Below are positions 61,870 through 64,000 of a DNA stretch of 64,000 nucleotides, piece by piece. The position numbers were made by a program, and so were the translations under genes. Where the stretch lies: contig CAIKAS010000320.1 in the NCBI GenBank assembly GCA_903825445.1, positions 1 to 64,000 on the forward strand. The letters are read 5' to 3'. Numbering within the stretch: the stretch's first letter is position 1; the number at the start of each line of letters is the position of its first letter. Under the pieces are notes generated by a model. That model was not told the origin of the DNA, did no database searches, and was given only the letters and a program-made list of their open reading frames with translations. Origin of the DNA: an uncultured Acidobacteriia bacterium (GTDB lineage: Bacteria; Acidobacteriota; Terriglobia; Bryobacterales; Bryobacteraceae).

Positions 61870-63480
61870 CTACTGCTCGCTCCAAATCATGGCGACGTGA
61901 TCGCGGTCCGCGCTGTTGCGGTTATCGGTGTAGATGCGCCCGTCGCCGTGCCATGCAGAGGACCCCGCAATGCTCCAGTTCGTAACGAGGTAATTGGTCA
62001 GGTCCGAATCTCTGTGGTCCACGTCTTTGACCCAAACGCTGCCGAACGCTTCGCGAAACGAAGTAAGTACGTTGCGCGCGAATTCGGACTCAAGATCAGC
62101 GTCGAGGATCATATTGGCTGCAACCCGGCCGGAAATGGCGCGGACGCCGCGGAAGAACTCAGTGGTGACCAGTTCGTCGGGAATGCCCTCACCGTTGTAG
62201 GCATCGAGCAGAGTAAAGTCGTAGTGCCTGCCTTGCTTTTGGAACTGGCGCAGAGCCGAGCGTGCCGAAACCGGAAAGAAGCGCACTTTGGTGGACAGTG
62301 GTTCCAGCAGAAAATGGCGTTCGGCGATCTCTCGCACCGAGGGGTCCACGTCAACTGTATCGACTCGTGCGACGAAGGGCATGGCGGCGGCATCGCGCGG
62401 GAAAGTGAAACCGGCGGCGCCGATGGTCAGTACGGTTTCGCTGCGCGTTTCGTTCAAGACCAGATCCGCTTCGCGCACGTAGGGGAAGTAACTCTCGCGG
62501 GTATCAGCGTAGACACCTGAGGCGTGGGCTCCATTCAGGACCATGATGCGTTCGGGCCGGCCCTGATCGTTCCTGGTTTCGAGGACGCGAATGGATTGGT
62601 GAGCGCTATCGAAGGCGAAACTATATTGCCCGCGCGAAATGTGGGAGCGCTCAACCAGCACGGCCCCAGCGCCCGTGCCTGTGGCTACCAGGCTCCACAG
62701 CAGAAACGCCAGGTCGATTCGCGACGGGCGGAGACGATCAAACGCCATCCAGACCGCAATCACGACGAGCGATCCGCCAAGCACATACGTAGACGCCTGA
62801 ACGCCCAGCCACGGGAATAGATAAACCGGCGTGACAATTCCACCCGCCACGGAGCCGAGTGTTGAGCAGAACAGCACCTTTCCGGACGCCTTACCCGCTT
62901 TGCCGTCGGTGTTGATTAGTTCGGCAAGCATCGGTACTGTTTGCGATGCCAGATAGACTGGCAGGACAAACAGAGCGGCGGCGGTTGCTCCCAATGCCAT
63001 CGGCAAACTCAGGCCCACGTCGAGCGCCTTCTCAAGAAGAGTCGCTTCGAAGGGAAAAGTCAGGCAGACATAGAAAGCAGCCGCGAGCAGGAGATTCCGG
63101 GCGAGAGCCGCGTGTATTTTCTGAACTGTCCAGCGTGAAGACAACTCACCGCCGCGACAGTAGCCCGCGCTCAGGGCGAACAAGACAGTACCGAGCACGA
63201 TTCCCGTGAGAGTCATGCTCGACCCAACCACCGGGATGGCCAGGCGAATGGCAATGACCTCCACGGAAAGCGTGGAGAAGCCCTCAACGAAGGCAACGCT
63301 CCAGATCTTCAGGTTCACCCGCGCGAGATCCAAGTTGAATTGTAGACGCGCGTAATAGCTGGGTTCATGACCGCACCAGGCGACCCATGCGCTTACGTGC
63401 CTGGCGAACCCTGTGGCCGGAGTTCGTTCGTTACCGTGCGATCCTGCGACGCCCGGCCACCAGCACACCCAGACCGGCAA
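61870..63480 (-). CDS. membrane-anchored spermidine-synthase-like protein
   Basis: The frame encodes up to 536 aa. About eight hydrophobic helices (FVEGFSTLSVEVIAIRLAIP, LTGIVLGTVLFALSAGY, LALGATAAALFVLPVYL-like) are followed by a spermidine-synthase/SAM methyltransferase-like domain (ETVLTIGAAGFTFPRDAA, ARVDTVDVDPSVREIAERHF, YDFTLLDAYNGEGIPDELVT). This resembles the integral-membrane spermidine-synthase-like family, whose enzymatic role is not settled. The start is uncertain: the first 50 or so codons overlap the PEP-CTERM gene end (63431) and a GTG near 63318 just before VNLKIWSVAFVEG is a plausible true start. Confidence 0.8.
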   Translation of the reverse strand: MPVWVCWWPGVAGSHGNERTPATGFARHVSAWVAWCGHEPSYYARLQFNLDLARVNLKIWSVAFVEGFSTLSVEVIAIRLAIPVVGSSMTLTGIVLGTVLFALSAGYCRGGELSSRWTVQKIHAALARNLLLAAAFYVCLTFPFEATLLEKALDVGLSLPMALGATAAALFVLPVYLASQTVPMLAELINTDGKAGKASGKVLFCSTLGSVAGGIVTPVYLFPWLGVQASTYVLGGSLVVIAVWMAFDRLRPSRIDLAFLLWSLVATGTGAGAVLVERSHISRGQYSFAFDSAHQSIRVLETRNDQGRPERIMVLNGAHASGVYADTRESYFPYVREADLVLNETRSETVLTIGAAGFTFPRDAAAMPFVARVDTVDVDPSVREIAERHFLLEPLSTKVRFFPVSARSALRQFQKQGRHYDFTLLDAYNGEGIPDELVTTEFFRGVRAISGRVAANMILDADLESEFARNVLTSFREAFGSVWVKDVDHRDSDLTNYLVTNWSIAGSSAWHGDGRIYTDNRNSADRDHVAMIWSEQ

Positions 63481-64000
63481 ACATTAGTCCGATCGTGCCG
63501 GGCTCCGGAGTTGAGGCAGCAACATATGCTGAGTCAACCGTCAGCGTTTCCGAACAGGTATCGCATCCGCCGCCGGCTAGTCCCTCCGCGAGCCAGATTC
63601 CGTTGACCGATTCGGTTTGAAGGGACGTATAGGTCGTGAGCCAGTAATCCAGTGAATGCGCATCGGACTGGCCTCCCTGCAGATACTTTCCCGTCTTATT
63701 GTCATACAGGTTAAAGAGCGTCGTGCCGGCGTCAATACTCATATTGGTCTGCCCCGCTCCATTTATGCCGAGGTTTTGGAATTCGATCAAGAGAATCTGA
63801 TCGGTGGCATTGGCTTGACCTAATGAGTCACTGGCGTCGGAAAAAGACAGCATGAAGTAGGGACTATCGTCCGCCTGATCCGCGGTGAATGTCACCGTGG
63901 CGGACACGGCTGGCAAGTTACCGAGCGTCAAACCAGCGGGAAGCGATTCGGTGCTGGGGCCGTTGGGGTCATCGCTGGTATTCCACATGAGCTTGGCGTA
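63431..64000 (-). CDS. PEP-CTERM exported protein, 5' partial
   Basis: The frame is open to the last base of the window, so the signal peptide lies beyond it. The visible part (about 190 aa) is a beta-rich extracellular domain with a Cys pair (GGGCDTCSETL) and ends in a PEP-CTERM sorting signal (STPEPGTIGLMFAGLGVLVAGRRR). It overlaps the longest possible frame of the spermidine-synthase-like gene by 50 bases. Confidence 0.85.
   Translation of the reverse strand, partial: YAKLMWNTSDDPNGPSTESLPAGLTLGNLPAVSATVTFTADQADDSPYFMLSFSDASDSLGQANATDQILLIEFQNLGINGAGQTNMSIDAGTTLFNLYDNKTGKYLQGGQSDAHSLDYWLTTYTSLQTESVNGIWLAEGLAGGGCDTCSETLTVDSAYVAASTPEPGTIGLMFAGLGVLVAGRRRIAR

Overview
The window looks like chromosomal DNA of an Acidobacteriota bacterium, most likely the Bryobacterales/Solibacter group. 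This is inferred from lineage markers read directly in the sequence: three secreted TIGR03435-type (DUF3738) proteins, an acidobacterial VWFA-related protein, an Oar-like TonB-dependent receptor with an N-terminal carboxypeptidase-regulatory domain, planctomycete-type DUF1592/DUF1552 proteins, PEP-CTERM proteins, and many secreted proteins carrying Gly/Arg/Ala-rich inserts. No rRNA, tRNA, CRISPR array or intact transposase was seen.

1-12.5 kb is signalling and chromosome maintenance. A hybrid histidine kinase (5' end outside the window) converges on a three-gene minus-strand unit: an NtrC-type sigma54 response regulator, a stand-alone H-NOX haem sensor, and a 1356-residue hybrid kinase whose N-terminus is an HNOBA domain. 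This reads as a nitric-oxide-responsive phosphorelay. Upstream of it lies smc, with an unusual head insertion and a small palindrome in the hinge region.

12.5-31.7 kb holds a 150-bp MITE with 36-bp inverted ends and an 8-bp target duplication. It is followed by a promoter bracketed by two related dyads that drives a TonB receptor, then a secreted M14 peptidase, a soxCD-like pair, a secreted creatininase-like protein, and a tight five-gene operon (cytochrome/DUF1592, DUF1552, ankyrin, creatininase-like, MFS transporter).

31.7-46.7 kb is an accessory, decaying zone. It contains a Doc/AbrB toxin-antitoxin operon, a tandem pair of DUF3018 antitoxins with only a mazF remnant, a PIN toxin with a frameshifted antitoxin, three TIGR03435 genes, frameshifted thioredoxin-like and sulfotransferase pseudogenes, a GIY-YIG protein, two unrecognised or YdcF-like genes, a truncated integrase, a slipin, citrate synthase and a PEP-CTERM protein. 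Copies of a short intergenic repeat (CGATATC-N5-ATATCG-NNAGCG) are scattered from 39.4 to 53.5 kb.

46.7-64 kb is mainly exported catabolic and surface functions: an unrecognised 441-aa protein, a GH28 pectinase-like enzyme, a metallo-beta-lactamase-fold protein, a frameshifted PEP-CTERM gene, an FmdB zinc ribbon, an esterase, a GH51 arabinofuranosidase, a cytochrome-PQQ propeller protein, a VWFA-related protein, a TolB-like propeller, a LamG protein, a membrane spermidine-synthase-like protein and a partial PEP-CTERM protein. Together these suggest a soil oligotroph degrading plant polymers. All family assignments were made by reading motifs by eye; no database search was run.
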